From Bacteroidetes bacterium OLB9 (GTDB lineage Bacteria; Bacteroidota; Bacteroidia; Chitinophagales; Saprospiraceae), in contig LNBW01000011.1 of NCBI GenBank assembly GCA_001567255.1, positions 1-63,545 on the forward strand: a DNA stretch of 63,545 nt, given 5' to 3'. Under the pieces are notes generated by a model that was given only the letters and a program-made list of their open reading frames with translations, did not search any database and was not told where the DNA came from. A program made the translations under genes and the position numbers. Position 1 is the stretch's first letter. Every line of letters starts with the position of its first letter. This document shows positions 19,786 to 28,620 of the stretch, in pieces.

Positions 19786-20666
19786 AAGTCTTCGTTTACG
19801 GTCTGCAGGTAAAAGATGAGGAAGAGTATTCCTATGCAAAAGTGCTAATAGAAGCACTGATACAAGAAGGTATTGGAATATTGTTATATTATCAGTTTGC
19901 CAATGAATTGCGGAAGTATAGTGATGAATTTGTCGATATTGCTACTGTTGCGAGATACGAAGAGATTAAAAAAGCGCTTCCTGAAGCTACTATAACACTA
20001 GGTGGTGATGGCACAATACTAAAAGTTGTAACATTAATCAGAGACTTACCAATACCAATACTGGGTATCAACCTAGGCAGATTAGGATTTCTGGCTAGCG
20101 TCGAGAAGAAAATCATTAAGAAGGCAGTACGTCAGTTTTCTGCAAAGGAATTTACTATTCTAGAGCGATCCATGCTTGAGCTTTCAAGTAATAAAACACT
20201 TTTTACTTCATTTCCTTATGCACTTAATGATTTTACACTCAACCGTCGCGATACTTCGAGTATGATCACGATACACACTTTTGTTGATGATGTTTTACTA
20301 AATTCTTACTGGGCAGATGGTATCATTATCTCTACGCCTACTGGCTCTACAGGGTATTCGTTGAGTTGCGGAGGTCCGATTTTGTTTCCGGATAGCCATA
20401 ATTTTGTCATTACACCTGTGGCACCACATAATCTCAATGTACGGCCTATCGTACTACCTGATAATAAACGGATATCCATCAAAGTGGAAGGACGCACGAA
20501 TAGTTTTATGTGTACCTTAGACTCAAGATATGAAACGATTACTAGTGAATATCAGATAGATATCCGAAAAGCACCTTTTAACATGAAGTTTGTACAATTA
20601 AAAGGACGTCACTTTATGAAAACGATGAATGAAAAGTTGCTTTGGGGATTCGATAAGCGGAACTAA
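19782..20666 (+). CDS. nadK: NAD kinase
   Basis: A 294-residue enzyme phosphorylating NAD to NADP in the cytoplasm. It has the catalytic GGDGTIL motif (about residues 74-80), GINLGRLGFLA after it, and the NAD-binding segment TPTGSTGYSLSCGGP. Length is normal. It is coupled to the preceding TetR gene and convergent with tatA; no terminator hairpin was seen in the 91-base gap. Confidence 0.96.
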   Translation: MKVFVYGLQVKDEEEYSYAKVLIEALIQEGIGILLYYQFANELRKYSDEFVDIATVARYEEIKKALPEATITLGGDGTILKVVTLIRDLPIPILGINLGRLGFLASVEKKIIKKAVRQFSAKEFTILERSMLELSSNKTLFTSFPYALNDFTLNRRDTSSMITIHTFVDDVLLNSYWADGIIISTPTGSTGYSLSCGGPILFPDSHNFVITPVAPHNLNVRPIVLPDNKRISIKVEGRTNSFMCTLDSRYETITSEYQIDIRKAPFNMKFVQLKGRHFMKTMNEKLLWGFDKRN

Positions 20667-20757
20667 AATGGTGTAACTTTTAAAGAAAACCTAAGACCCT
20701 ACTTCTCGTCATCGAAGTATTCAAATAGTAGATAATTTTTAATATGATCGTGGAGTG

Positions 20758-20967
20758 TTATGCCGGATTATTCTTTTCTTTTTCCAGCTCCTTCATGTTT
20801 TCTCTGACTTCGGATTCGATATTGTTTTTGGCATTATTGAATTCACGAATACCGGAACCTAAACCTCTCATCAACTCAGGTAGCTTTTTGCCACCAAACA
20901 TGAGAAGAACTATAAGTCCAATCACTAACAATTCCTGACCACCGATTCCAAATATTAAACTAAACAT
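20758..20967 (-). CDS. tatA: Twin-arginine translocase subunit TatA/E
   Basis: A 69-residue protein with the classic TatA layout: a short N-terminus, one membrane helix ([13 protein letters not shown], about 11-23), the hinge [19 protein letters not shown] and a charged amphipathic tail. It forms the pore of the twin-arginine export pathway for folded proteins. It has its own -7 box (20999-21006) and follows gldB on the same strand. Confidence 0.93.
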   Translation of the reverse strand: MFSLIFGIGGQELLVIGLIVLLMFGGKKLPELMRGLGSGIREFNNAKNNIESEVRENMKELEKEKNNPA

Positions 20968-20998
20968 TGAATTGATTTTTAAAATGTTTTTAATGGCA

Positions 20999-21006
20999 CA
21001 AAGATA
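20999..21006 (-). promoter_or_regulatory. -7 promoter box for tatA
   Basis: TATCTTTG on the minus strand, an exact TAnnTTTG match 31 bases before the tatA start. No clear -33 TTTG was found at the right spacing. Confidence 0.5.
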
Positions 21007-21075
21007 CGATTAATAATCAATACTAATACTAATTTTTTTTACCAATTAATAGCATTAGCAAAGTACTAGAACAAA

Positions 21076-22101
21076 TTATTTTTTAGGTTTATATTTGGAT
21101 TTATCCAGTAACTTTTGACTATCGGTCAGATTGATTAACTGTTCAATGGTTGTCTCCGGATATCGTTCCATATAGGACTGAATAATTCGCCACCCAATAA
21201 AATTGGCTGTTCTACCTGGAGCATCAGAAGGCATGTCAGGACTTTTGGGTGCAGGATACACATACTTGCCGATTTTGTTGAGGTTCGACTCATAAAACAA
21301 CTTCTGGTCCAGAAAGAAGGTCCACATCTGAAACTCATTATCATAACACCATTGCATTTGAGCTCCAGTATATTCATGAATAATAGAGTCATGCTTTTCA
21401 GGTAGTAACTGACTAGTTATATACAACGCTTTTCCATTATGGATCATCAAATCTAGCAGCCGATGACCGTGTGGTTCGCCTACAATATCGGCTACATAGA
21501 TGTCTGCGATTTTTTTAGAAATATGGTCTTGATTCCAAGATCGGGTGATGTAGTCGGAAAAATTTGTATTGTCCGGACTGACCATTTTATAAGGGATGTC
21601 TGGTGACATAAACATATCTAGGCTGATCCCGATTGCATCTTTTTGATGATCATCTTCAAAGATAAACATCTGGTATGCAAAATCAGAAATCAAAGTATAT
21701 ACATCAGGTACATCGGTTTTGTCAGGGAAATAGTACTTTAAATACCGAAACATCTGATCTACATCTTTTTTAATTATATCTATGTTAGCATACCTTTTAT
21801 GCACCCGATTGAATAGGTCATTTACGACCGTATCGTTTCTGAATCCTGAGTAGGCTAAATATAAGCTATCAGGATTTGAGCCGCCATAAATGCCGGTTAT
21901 ATCGTTAAAATACAGTTTGTAAAAAGCAGGATGTTTTTTGTAGATTTCTTGAAGTGCATCAGAAGAAGCTACATCTGATAATGCCTGTTCAGTACGAATG
22001 AATTGTGTATCTACACTAATACCCGATACATCCGGTGCATGGGATTGTCTGCACGCGTAAAAATTTACAATGAGCAATAATAAAGCGAAATATCTGACCA
22101 T
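21076..22101 (-). CDS. gldB: Gliding motility lipoprotein GldB
   Basis: A 341-residue lipoprotein with the lipobox LIVNFYAC (Cys at about residue 17). The central ISLDMFMSPDIPYKMV, the GEPHGHRLLDLMIHNGKALYI segment, MQWCYDNEFQMWTFF and the terminal SKYKPKK match GldB proteins of Bacteroidota. GldB is needed for gliding or for T9SS/envelope function. Its presence here, with sorting-domain cargo elsewhere in the window, fits a T9SS-bearing organism. Confidence 0.88.
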   Translation of the reverse strand: MVRYFALLLLIVNFYACRQSHAPDVSGISVDTQFIRTEQALSDVASSDALQEIYKKHPAFYKLYFNDITGIYGGSNPDSLYLAYSGFRNDTVVNDLFNRVHKRYANIDIIKKDVDQMFRYLKYYFPDKTDVPDVYTLISDFAYQMFIFEDDHQKDAIGISLDMFMSPDIPYKMVSPDNTNFSDYITRSWNQDHISKKIADIYVADIVGEPHGHRLLDLMIHNGKALYITSQLLPEKHDSIIHEYTGAQMQWCYDNEFQMWTFFLDQKLFYESNLNKIGKYVYPAPKSPDMPSDAPGRTANFIGWRIIQSYMERYPETTIEQLINLTDSQKLLDKSKYKPKK

Positions 22102-22329
22102 AAACGATTAAAAAATGTTTTGCTTATTTTAATGCAAGAGTAACGATGGATATTGATTTTTTGTTTTATTAATTGGAAATCGATGCAGCTAGTTATCGTT
22201 TAATAGGGCTGTTCTTTGTAGATCGACGTAGTTAAATTCATGTTCAAGTAATACTGCTGGCGAATATGTCTGACAAGGGTGAATGCCCACCAGACTTTTT
22301 ACTCAAAACTTAACTTTACTATTCAATTA

Positions 22330-22505
22330 AACCCAAATTACGTATTAGAAATTGACTACATGACAATGCTACTTCATATCTAATTCGGTACTCAATTTTC
22401 TGTCCTCGACATATTAAAACAATGTCGGTGGAATAAAAACTCCTAGTCTTATAACTATAATGTATCATTTCCCTTCGTAACAATGTTTAATGAGTAATAT
22501 GTGTT
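22330..22505 (-). repeat. 176-bp dispersed element, copy B
   Basis: Read on the minus strand it begins ACACATATTACTCATTA and ends TAATACGTAATTTGGGTT. The two ends are imperfect inverted repeats (about 14 of 18 positions) and both are flanked by TTAA. It aligns over its whole length with copy C, including TACTCATTA, GAGTTTTTATT and AGATATGAAGTAG. Confidence 0.8.
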
Positions 22506-22591
22506 AAAAAATCAGGAGGCTATTAATCCGCTTTCTCAAGGTGTAAAATTTTGATCTAAAACACTTTATTTTTCTTTCTAGTATAATCAAA

Positions 22592-22689
22592 TTATTAAAA
22601 AATAGCTTTAACAGTATAAATAATCTCCCAAGTTTCTGTAGGGCAATTGTTGTAAAAAACCTACTTTGAGAAGAATTTACCGATGGTGG
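22592..22689 (+). repeat. Direct repeat 1 flanking the restriction-modification genes
   Basis: About 97 bases, roughly 80% identical to the sequence at 24900-24995 in the same orientation, sharing AACAGTATAAATAAT, GCAATTGTTGT and CGATGGTG. Similarity stops sharply after GATGGTG. The same reading frame as in repeat 2 is broken here by a stop codon, suggesting a decayed copy of a once-coding fragment. Confidence 0.7.
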
Positions 22690-22795
22690 TGACTATTAAA
22701 ATGATACACAAAGCTGAAGTAACCTCCCTGGTTTTACATATATTTTGCGCTTTCCACAATTTGTAAAAATATTATTTGCATTGGATTTAATCTTT

Positions 22796-23707
22796 TTAAT
22801 CTCTAACTGTTATTAAGTTTAGAGTTTTCTGCTCTAAAAATGGCTTTAATCTCTTTTCTGCCAAGTCAATATATTCTTGAGAAATGTCGTAACCAATAAA
22901 TTTTCTTTCTGATTTAATTGCTGAAACCGCTGTTGTTCCACTACCCATAAATGGGTCAAGTATAATGTCTCCTTTAAACGAGTAAAGTTGAATTAACCGG
23001 AAAGGCAATTCTTCAGGAAACGGTGCAGGGTGCCCAATTCTTCTTGCACTTTCTGCATTCATAGTCCATATTGATTTTGTCCATTCCATAAATTGCTCTT
23101 TGGTTATTGAATTTTCTTTCTTACCTTTTTCCCTTTTATAGTCGCCTTTTGAGAAAACCAAAATGTATTCGTGTATGTCTCTTAAAATTGGGTTTGTAGC
23201 ACTTTGCCAACTTCCCCAAGCTGTGGAAGGACTTGCACTTGCTGCTTTATTCCAAATGATTTCGCCACGCATATTAAACCCAATACCTATCATTATTTTC
23301 GAAATGTAGTCAGAGAGTGGTATGTAGGGTTTTCTACCAAGATTAGCAACATTTATACAAGCACGACCACCATTAACTAAAACTCTATATGTTTCTTCAA
23401 AGGAGTTTTCTAAAAGTTGTAAATACTCTTTCAAGGACAAATCTTCATCATATTCCTTTGAAACATTATAAGGTGGTGAAGTAATCATCAAATGAACTGA
23501 GTTGTCAGGCAGCTCTTTCATATTCTCTGCCGAGCCAAGAATGAATTTATTTTCCAACTTATCAGGAAAATTATTCTCATTTTTATCAAGAATTTTTTTG
23601 TCGCCAAGCTCAGAGTAAAGTTTAGAATTATAAAACTTTGAGCTGTCGTGGTTAATTCTTCCGTTAGTTCCGAAAGCACTCGTTTCTGTTCCTTTTGGTC
23701 TTTTCAT
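22796..23707 (-). CDS. Type II site-specific DNA methyltransferase (N4-cytosine or N6-adenine)
   Basis: A 303-residue amino-methyltransferase of the N6_N4_Mtase family. The catalytic motif TSPPYN (residues 76-81) precedes the S-adenosylmethionine motif DPFMGSGTT (near residue 250), the beta-class order. TSPPY is common in N4-cytosine enzymes but does not settle the base. It should protect the host from the adjacent endonuclease by modifying the same, unknown, site. Its start is one base past the end of the endonuclease gene, so it is translated second in the operon. Confidence 0.92.
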   Translation of the reverse strand: MKRPKGTETSAFGTNGRINHDSSKFYNSKLYSELGDKKILDKNENNFPDKLENKFILGSAENMKELPDNSVHLMITSPPYNVSKEYDEDLSLKEYLQLLENSFEETYRVLVNGGRACINVANLGRKPYIPLSDYISKIMIGIGFNMRGEIIWNKAASASPSTAWGSWQSATNPILRDIHEYILVFSKGDYKREKGKKENSITKEQFMEWTKSIWTMNAESARRIGHPAPFPEELPFRLIQLYSFKGDIILDPFMGSGTTAVSAIKSERKFIGYDISQEYIDLAEKRLKPFLEQKTLNLITVRD

Positions 23708-23708
23708 T

Positions 23709-24569
23709 TTAGCCTCGGATTAAGTTTAAAAATTTTTCAGCTTTTGCAATGTCTGTATTTTCCTGATTTGCAATTTGTATAATTTCTCCAAGTTTCATTT
23801 TTGAAATCATTGAAGAAAAGTAGTTCATATCATTAGTAATAAGTTCTTTGCAATTATTAAAAAGTTGGTTTTTGTCTAAAATTGTTTGGAAACCCAATTT
23901 TGGCGTATTTTTTACGTAGTCAGAATTCGTAGGCTTAGGATTTAAAGACCAAAAACCTTGAATAACTCCTGAAGTTTTTAAAAAATCTACCTTTTTAACA
24001 TAGCTTTCTGTTATGGGACTGTTTCCTAATACAACCACAGGTATTTTTGTTGAAGCAATACCCGAAACACGAATATTGATAGACTTGCCTATTGCTTTAA
24101 GCATAGAGTCGGAACGTAACAATGCTGGATTACCTTTGTGTTGTTTGTAGTCGGCTACATAATCAACATTGTTTGGATGGGTGTATTTGTAGTTGGAAAC
24201 AACACTCATTTTGATTTCAAACAGTAGCTTAATGTTTTCAGGCTTTTGAATGGTATTGTTTGTTGTGCAAAGGGCAAGATCAGCACTTGATTGTCTTGAT
24301 AGACCAAGTTCATCGCATACTACGCTATTTATTGCGTAAAGACCTAGCTCTTTGGCAATAGGTTCAAAAAGTGTTTTGCTCCATTTTTCTGTAAACTGTC
24401 CGATAAGTGAATTTCGACTCTGCAAAGTTTGTCCTTGAGCGTCTGAACCTTTTGGAACGTAGGCAAAATAACCATCTTGTAGGTTATAAAAGAGTTGTTC
24501 TGGCGAAGCAAAGTTTTTTAATGCTTCTTTGAAAAATTGTATTTCAGTATCGTTATTCCAAAGTGTCAT
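23709..24569 (-). CDS. Putative type II restriction endonuclease, PD-(D/E)XK type
   Basis: A 286-residue protein without a named match. Its position directly before the methyltransferase, and the sequence SSADLAL (D97) followed about 20 residues later by LLFEIKMS (E118, K120), fit the D...ExK active site of restriction endonucleases. The flanking beta-strand pattern (VVCDELGLSRQSSADLAL, then KLLFEIK) also fits. The cleavage site cannot be predicted. It has its own promoter and is the first gene of the pair. No control (C) protein gene is present. Confidence 0.8.
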   Translation of the reverse strand: MTLWNNDTEIQFFKEALKNFASPEQLFYNLQDGYFAYVPKGSDAQGQTLQSRNSLIGQFTEKWSKTLFEPIAKELGLYAINSVVCDELGLSRQSSADLALCTTNNTIQKPENIKLLFEIKMSVVSNYKYTHPNNVDYVADYKQHKGNPALLRSDSMLKAIGKSINIRVSGIASTKIPVVVLGNSPITESYVKKVDFLKTSGVIQGFWSLNPKPTNSDYVKNTPKLGFQTILDKNQLFNNCKELITNDMNYFSSMISKMKLGEIIQIANQENTDIAKAEKFLNLIRG

Positions 24570-24598
24570 CTTGTAAACATCTAATGTTTTTATAGGCT

Positions 24599-24631
24599 CA
24601 AATTTACTCTTTTTTTTCGAGTTACATTCAA
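24599..24631 (-). promoter_or_regulatory. Promoter for the restriction-modification operon
   Basis: On the minus strand TAAATTTG (24599-24606) matches TAnnTTTG, with TTG (24629-24631) 22 bases upstream. It lies 30 bases before the endonuclease start. Confidence 0.6.
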
Positions 24632-24899
24632 TTTAGGCTTCTTTCTACTAAAGTACACAAGATTAATCTCATATTAATACGATTAAAGTTTTGCGTAATA
24701 ATTAATTTAAATTGCTGGATTCAAGCGACAACTGCAACCTCAATGTTTTTCTCATTAATAATATCTTTTAGCAGATAAGGAAGTATGATTTATTGATACA
24801 CATGAAGCCAGATTTGATGTAAAACAAAAAGAGATTAGATTACTTTAACAACCCAATCATAGATAGATGAGTGAAGTAATGTATTATATTCCATGCCAG

Positions 24900-24995
24900 T
24901 TATTCAAAACAGATTCAACAGTATAAATAATGTCCCAAAATTCTGCAGAGCAATTGTTGTGAAAAACCAGCTTTGCAAAGAATTTAGCGATGGTG
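24900..24995 (+). repeat. Direct repeat 2 flanking the restriction-modification genes
   Basis: About 96 bases, roughly 80% identical to 22592-22689 in the same orientation. In one frame it reads FNSINNVPKFCRAIVVKNQL, whose counterpart in repeat 1 is FNSINNLPSFCRAIVVKNLL followed by a stop. It is possibly a fragment of a once-coding mobile sequence; I do not recognise the family. Confidence 0.7.
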
Positions 24996-25093
24996 CCTGT
25001 ATTTCGTATGCTATGGTAAACGGATGGCGTCATTTTGGGCTATTGCTCAATCGGGATTGTGCCCTATTTTACACGATGATTTATAAAGGTAAA

Positions 25094-26041
25094 TCAAAAC
25101 TTCATCCATGGATATTCTTTGGATAATAATTGGATTTCTTTTTCAGTATTATTCACGAAAGTGTGATGCTCTTTTGAGTCAGGATTGAAAGGGCGATGCT
25201 CGAGAGATTTATTGATTTTTTCTATGCGGCGGTTGATTTCATGGGTAGTATTGTCAAAATAATGATCTGAAAATTTTTGCCAGACATAATCTACAGCTTG
25301 CGTATTAGGATGAATCAGATCTGCTTCAAAAAATCGATAATCTCGCAAGTCATCCATTAGCCATTCATATGCCGGAAAATAAGAAACAAATGGTAGGGTT
25401 TGACACAGTTGCTCACAGGCAAGGATAAGCTGAGCTTTACTTCTGCTATTGGCAATAAGGCCATCCTTTATATGTCTTACAGGACTCACCGTCAATATGA
25501 TTTTTATTGTTTGATTGACGTTGTGTAAATGACTGAATACCTTTTGCAGTTCATTTACTATTGTTTCAATGCTAGTAGTTTCTTTTGTGAAGGCTGAGGC
25601 CGGGATTTTATGACAATTGGCTACGATTTTTCCATTTTTCAATGATCGATATCCAATAGATGTACCCAGTGTGATAAACAGATAGTCTAACTGCCTTACA
25701 AGTTGATGGGTATGATCTATCGCTGTATTCATTTTTTCTTGACTTATAACTACACTTGTCCCTGCCAGTGAGCTGTGAAAATCTGGATGAACCATTAGTC
25801 CCTGGGATAAGATCAAGTCAGATGGATCAATGGGACGACCTTCAAGAATGTACGCAATGGTTTTTGCGATAGCTACCGGATGGAAGATGGTTCCAAAAGG
25901 ATTAGAAATGCAATTAAATTTATACTTTTGCAATCTGTCACCTATATGTGAAGTGAAGCATGAGCCTAACATTAAAATGGAATGCTGGTGGCTTATGTTA
26001 AATGGTGAAGGATTAAGGTTTAACTCTGTTCTGAAAGTCAT
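25094..26041 (-). CDS. GSCFA-domain protein
   Basis: About 315 residues of the GSCFA family, a Bacteroidota-enriched group with an SGNH/GDSL-like hydrolase fold. The name-giving motif GSCFTSHIGDRLQKYKF is near the N-terminus, followed by NPFGTIFHPVAI, and LIHPNTQAVDYVWQKF supplies the late catalytic His/Asp region. Biochemical role unknown. The frame is open upstream to 26131, but MTFRTELNLNPSPF is the usual family start, so ATG 26041 is chosen. It is divergent to the following gene with only 34 bases between starts. Confidence 0.88.
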   Translation of the reverse strand: MTFRTELNLNPSPFNISHQHSILMLGSCFTSHIGDRLQKYKFNCISNPFGTIFHPVAIAKTIAYILEGRPIDPSDLILSQGLMVHPDFHSSLAGTSVVISQEKMNTAIDHTHQLVRQLDYLFITLGTSIGYRSLKNGKIVANCHKIPASAFTKETTSIETIVNELQKVFSHLHNVNQTIKIILTVSPVRHIKDGLIANSRSKAQLILACEQLCQTLPFVSYFPAYEWLMDDLRDYRFFEADLIHPNTQAVDYVWQKFSDHYFDNTTHEINRRIEKINKSLEHRPFNPDSKEHHTFVNNTEKEIQLLSKEYPWMKF

Positions 26042-26075
26042 CTGAAATGGTCTATCTGAATTATAAAGTGTAAAA

Positions 26076-27392
26076 ATGAATATAATTTCCAGATTTTTCA
26101 AGAAAAATGAGCGTTTGGATGTACCATACATTCAGATGGGCAGGCATCATGAATTGAATGATCGACCAGAAATGTATCAGTATTGGAGTGCAGCAGTCAA
26201 GAGTTTTGAAAGTGAAAAATACATGGACGCCTTCTGCCAACTAATGGAATTTTTGACACACGCTGATGGTAGTAATCTGACTTATACCAATAAGAATGGT
26301 AAATTGACGTTTTCAATGTTGCAAGGTTCAAAAATCATCACCGGATATGCTGATTTTAAAGTCTTTTGGGCGCAGGCACCTATTGTCTGTCTTGAGCACG
26401 CACAACCCACCATTCTGCACCAATTATTGGTGGAGAATTATGAACTGAAATATGGTAGATATGCACTAGACCCGACTGATAATATTGTATTGTACTTTGA
26501 CACACTAGTAGAGGATGCATCTCCTGACAGAATTTACAATGCCCTGGTTGAGCTAGCGACGATAGCCGATGGTAAGGATGATTTGCTCTTGTCTAATTAT
26601 CAGGGTTTATCAGCAATTAACCAACCCCATATTCGTTATTTATCAGAAGAAGTCGTGCAAGTAAAGTATGATTTCTTTAAAAAATGGGTTCATGAGACTA
26701 CGACCGAAGTGGCTTCAGGACGGTTGAATGCCGAGGAATATCCCGGAGGAATTTCATTTTTACTTTTAGATTGTCTTTACAAAATAGATTTTTTGATCAA
26801 GCCTGAAGGTAGATTAATGGACAAAATACGAACTGGTCATACCTTGTATTTTGAGGACAATTTCACCTCTGTTTTTGAAAAGAACAAAACGATTGGTGAT
26901 TTACTAAAAAGCATGGAGAATTATGAGTATGCGGCATTTCGCAAAGAAAATTATAACGTAGTATCGACATTTGGTACTGTTTTTCCTGAAGGTAGAGATA
27001 GAATGGCAGAATTAGTGCGTGTGCATATTACTGACATAGACTGGTATCATGCTAATGGATACGAAAGATATGCACAAGCTATCTGTAATTTTGTAGCTGG
27101 TTACTCACTTTATATTTATGATCTACCGGCTATGTATGTTGCATTAATGATGTTGTATTACAAAGTGTTAGAACATGATTTCTTCAAGGCACTTGGTTAC
27201 AGCGAAGTTTTGGTTAATGCCGATGGCATGCCTGATAAATCTAAGATTGTTAAATCGATAAAACAAATAGCCAATCAATATAGTAGTGAAGATGATGTTT
27301 TGAAACTCGATACAGCGAGCCTTGACTATACTGATAAAGTCACTTTTTCAAAGTCTTATTTATTGATGATCAGTAATCTAGAAACAAATTAA
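26076..27392 (+). CDS. Uncharacterised protein, first gene of a two-gene pseudoprotease cassette
   Basis: A 438-residue soluble protein with no signal peptide or membrane helix and no family I can name with certainty. Residues about 45-170, with AQPTILHQLLVENYELKYGRYALDP and NIVLYFDTLVEDASP, have the alternating pattern of YbjN/type III secretion chaperone-like domains. That is inference from pattern, not a confirmed match. The C-terminal half is helical. It lies six bases before the pseudoprotease gene, so they almost certainly work together. Confidence 0.6.
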   Translation: MNIISRFFKKNERLDVPYIQMGRHHELNDRPEMYQYWSAAVKSFESEKYMDAFCQLMEFLTHADGSNLTYTNKNGKLTFSMLQGSKIITGYADFKVFWAQAPIVCLEHAQPTILHQLLVENYELKYGRYALDPTDNIVLYFDTLVEDASPDRIYNALVELATIADGKDDLLLSNYQGLSAINQPHIRYLSEEVVQVKYDFFKKWVHETTTEVASGRLNAEEYPGGISFLLLDCLYKIDFLIKPEGRLMDKIRTGHTLYFEDNFTSVFEKNKTIGDLLKSMENYEYAAFRKENYNVVSTFGTVFPEGRDRMAELVRVHITDIDWYHANGYERYAQAICNFVAGYSLYIYDLPAMYVALMMLYYKVLEHDFFKALGYSEVLVNADGMPDKSKIVKSIKQIANQYSSEDDVLKLDTASLDYTDKVTFSKSYLLMISNLETN

Positions 27393-27397
27393 CCCTT

Positions 27398-28504
27398 ATG
27401 ACAAACAAGTTTATATTAAATAACGCTCAAAATCTGGTGCGGATATCTACACCTTATAATAAAGGAATGGGCTTTTTTATTGCAGAATATGGATGGATTG
27501 TCACTAAGGAACATATTGTAAGAAAAAATAAATCAGTTACAATTACCGGTGCAGGGTGTGCCACTCAATCTGTGGATGTCATTTATTTGGATGCAGAAAA
27601 TGATCTAGCTTTTTTAGCCGCTCCTCTTGGTCACAATATGTCAGGTTTTAGTATTAATGATGGGTTTCTTCTTGAGGTAGATTCATCGGTGACTATTGTC
27701 AGATGTGCTATAAACGGTGAACTTGAATCCCATCTCGGCCGGGTCACTGATGTTTATAGAGATAATAGATCTGTCGATTATATTTTGTATGATAGTGAGG
27801 TTAATGCCTGTAATGATGGTGTACCACTCCTAGATAGTAACGGCGTTCTGCTTGGTATTTGCTCTTTTATTTATAAAGGTGGCCGGAATATTTATTATGC
27901 GCTACCGACATCTGAAATATTGCGGATAGCTCAAGAGTTTGAAAAGGGTAGAGGTGTATCAGGTGTAAGATGTTGTGTCTGTCATCATATTCACTTTGAA
28001 ACTGAAGATGATAGTAAGTTTTGTAATCATTGTGGTGGACATATAGAAACCATATCATCTCTACCTGAGTATATTCCTCAGGGAATCAGTTTTGAAGTAG
28101 AACGTATGATGCGTACCATGGGCTTTCAACCCGAACTGCATCGAGAAGGCGTCAATAAATGGTCGCTCCTACATGGGAGTGCAGCGTTACAAATAGCTTA
28201 TTATGAAAAGACGGGTTTGTTGACAGGTGATGTTGTTTTATGCTCGCTGCCTGCACTCATAGAGGACGATTTAATATTCCGTTATTTGTTGAAGGAAAAT
28301 TTAACTTTGCAAGGGTTCAGTTTTTCTATCAGAGAAGGCGATATTTTACTTTCGCTGATGATTTATGACCGCTATCTAAATCCGGAGACCATGCATGTAC
28401 AGTTTAAAAATTTGCTTGAGAAAGCGGATCAATATGACAACATCCTGGTTCATTCCTATGGAGCAAGATGGAAGAAACATGGATCTGGAATTGTTAATTA
28501 TTGA
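27398..28504 (+). CDS. Trypsin-fold pseudoprotease with zinc ribbon and C-terminal chaperone-like domain
   Basis: A 368-residue protein with three parts. Residues 1-180 follow the HtrA/trypsin plan: GMGFFIAEYGWIVTKEHIV carries the catalytic-type His (H39) and DAENDLAFL the Asp (D69). Where GNSGGPL should hold the nucleophile, the sequence is CNDGVPLLD, so Ser is replaced by Asp (D140) and activity is not expected. Residues 192-212 form a zinc ribbon (C192/C195 and C209/C212). Residues about 230-368 resemble a YbjN/type III chaperone-like domain. There is no signal peptide, so it is probably cytoplasmic. Role unknown. Confidence 0.65.
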   Translation: MTNKFILNNAQNLVRISTPYNKGMGFFIAEYGWIVTKEHIVRKNKSVTITGAGCATQSVDVIYLDAENDLAFLAAPLGHNMSGFSINDGFLLEVDSSVTIVRCAINGELESHLGRVTDVYRDNRSVDYILYDSEVNACNDGVPLLDSNGVLLGICSFIYKGGRNIYYALPTSEILRIAQEFEKGRGVSGVRCCVCHHIHFETEDDSKFCNHCGGHIETISSLPEYIPQGISFEVERMMRTMGFQPELHREGVNKWSLLHGSAALQIAYYEKTGLLTGDVVLCSLPALIEDDLIFRYLLKENLTLQGFSFSIREGDILLSLMIYDRYLNPETMHVQFKNLLEKADQYDNILVHSYGARWKKHGSGIVNY

Positions 28505-28620
28505 CTCGATTTTAATTTTTTTTGTAAGTTTGTGGTGCGTTTTGATAATAATATTTAATTTTAGCCTTTTATTTGTGTCCACTTAAAAGCTTTAGAGCGA
28601 TATTGTAATAATTTTTGAAT

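Larger units (their letters stand above)
22102..22795. other. Gene-free accessory spacer containing a repeat element and a direct repeat
   Basis: A 694-base stretch without a credible gene. It holds element copy B (22330-22505) and the first of two direct repeats (22592-22689) that bracket the restriction-modification genes. The remainder shows no recognisable feature. Confidence 0.6.
24570..25093. other. Gene-free accessory spacer downstream of the direct-repeat bracket
   Basis: A 524-base AT-rich stretch holding the endonuclease promoter and direct repeat 2. A short plus-strand frame at 24893-25126 overlaps the GSCFA gene and has no family similarity; part of it is the repeat itself. It is probably decayed DNA rather than a gene. 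Confidence 0.5.

Noticed and set aside
24893..25126. Short plus-strand frame between the direct repeat and the GSCFA gene
   Set aside because: It overlaps the GSCFA 3' end, has no family similarity, and part of it is repeat sequence whose other copy carries a stop.
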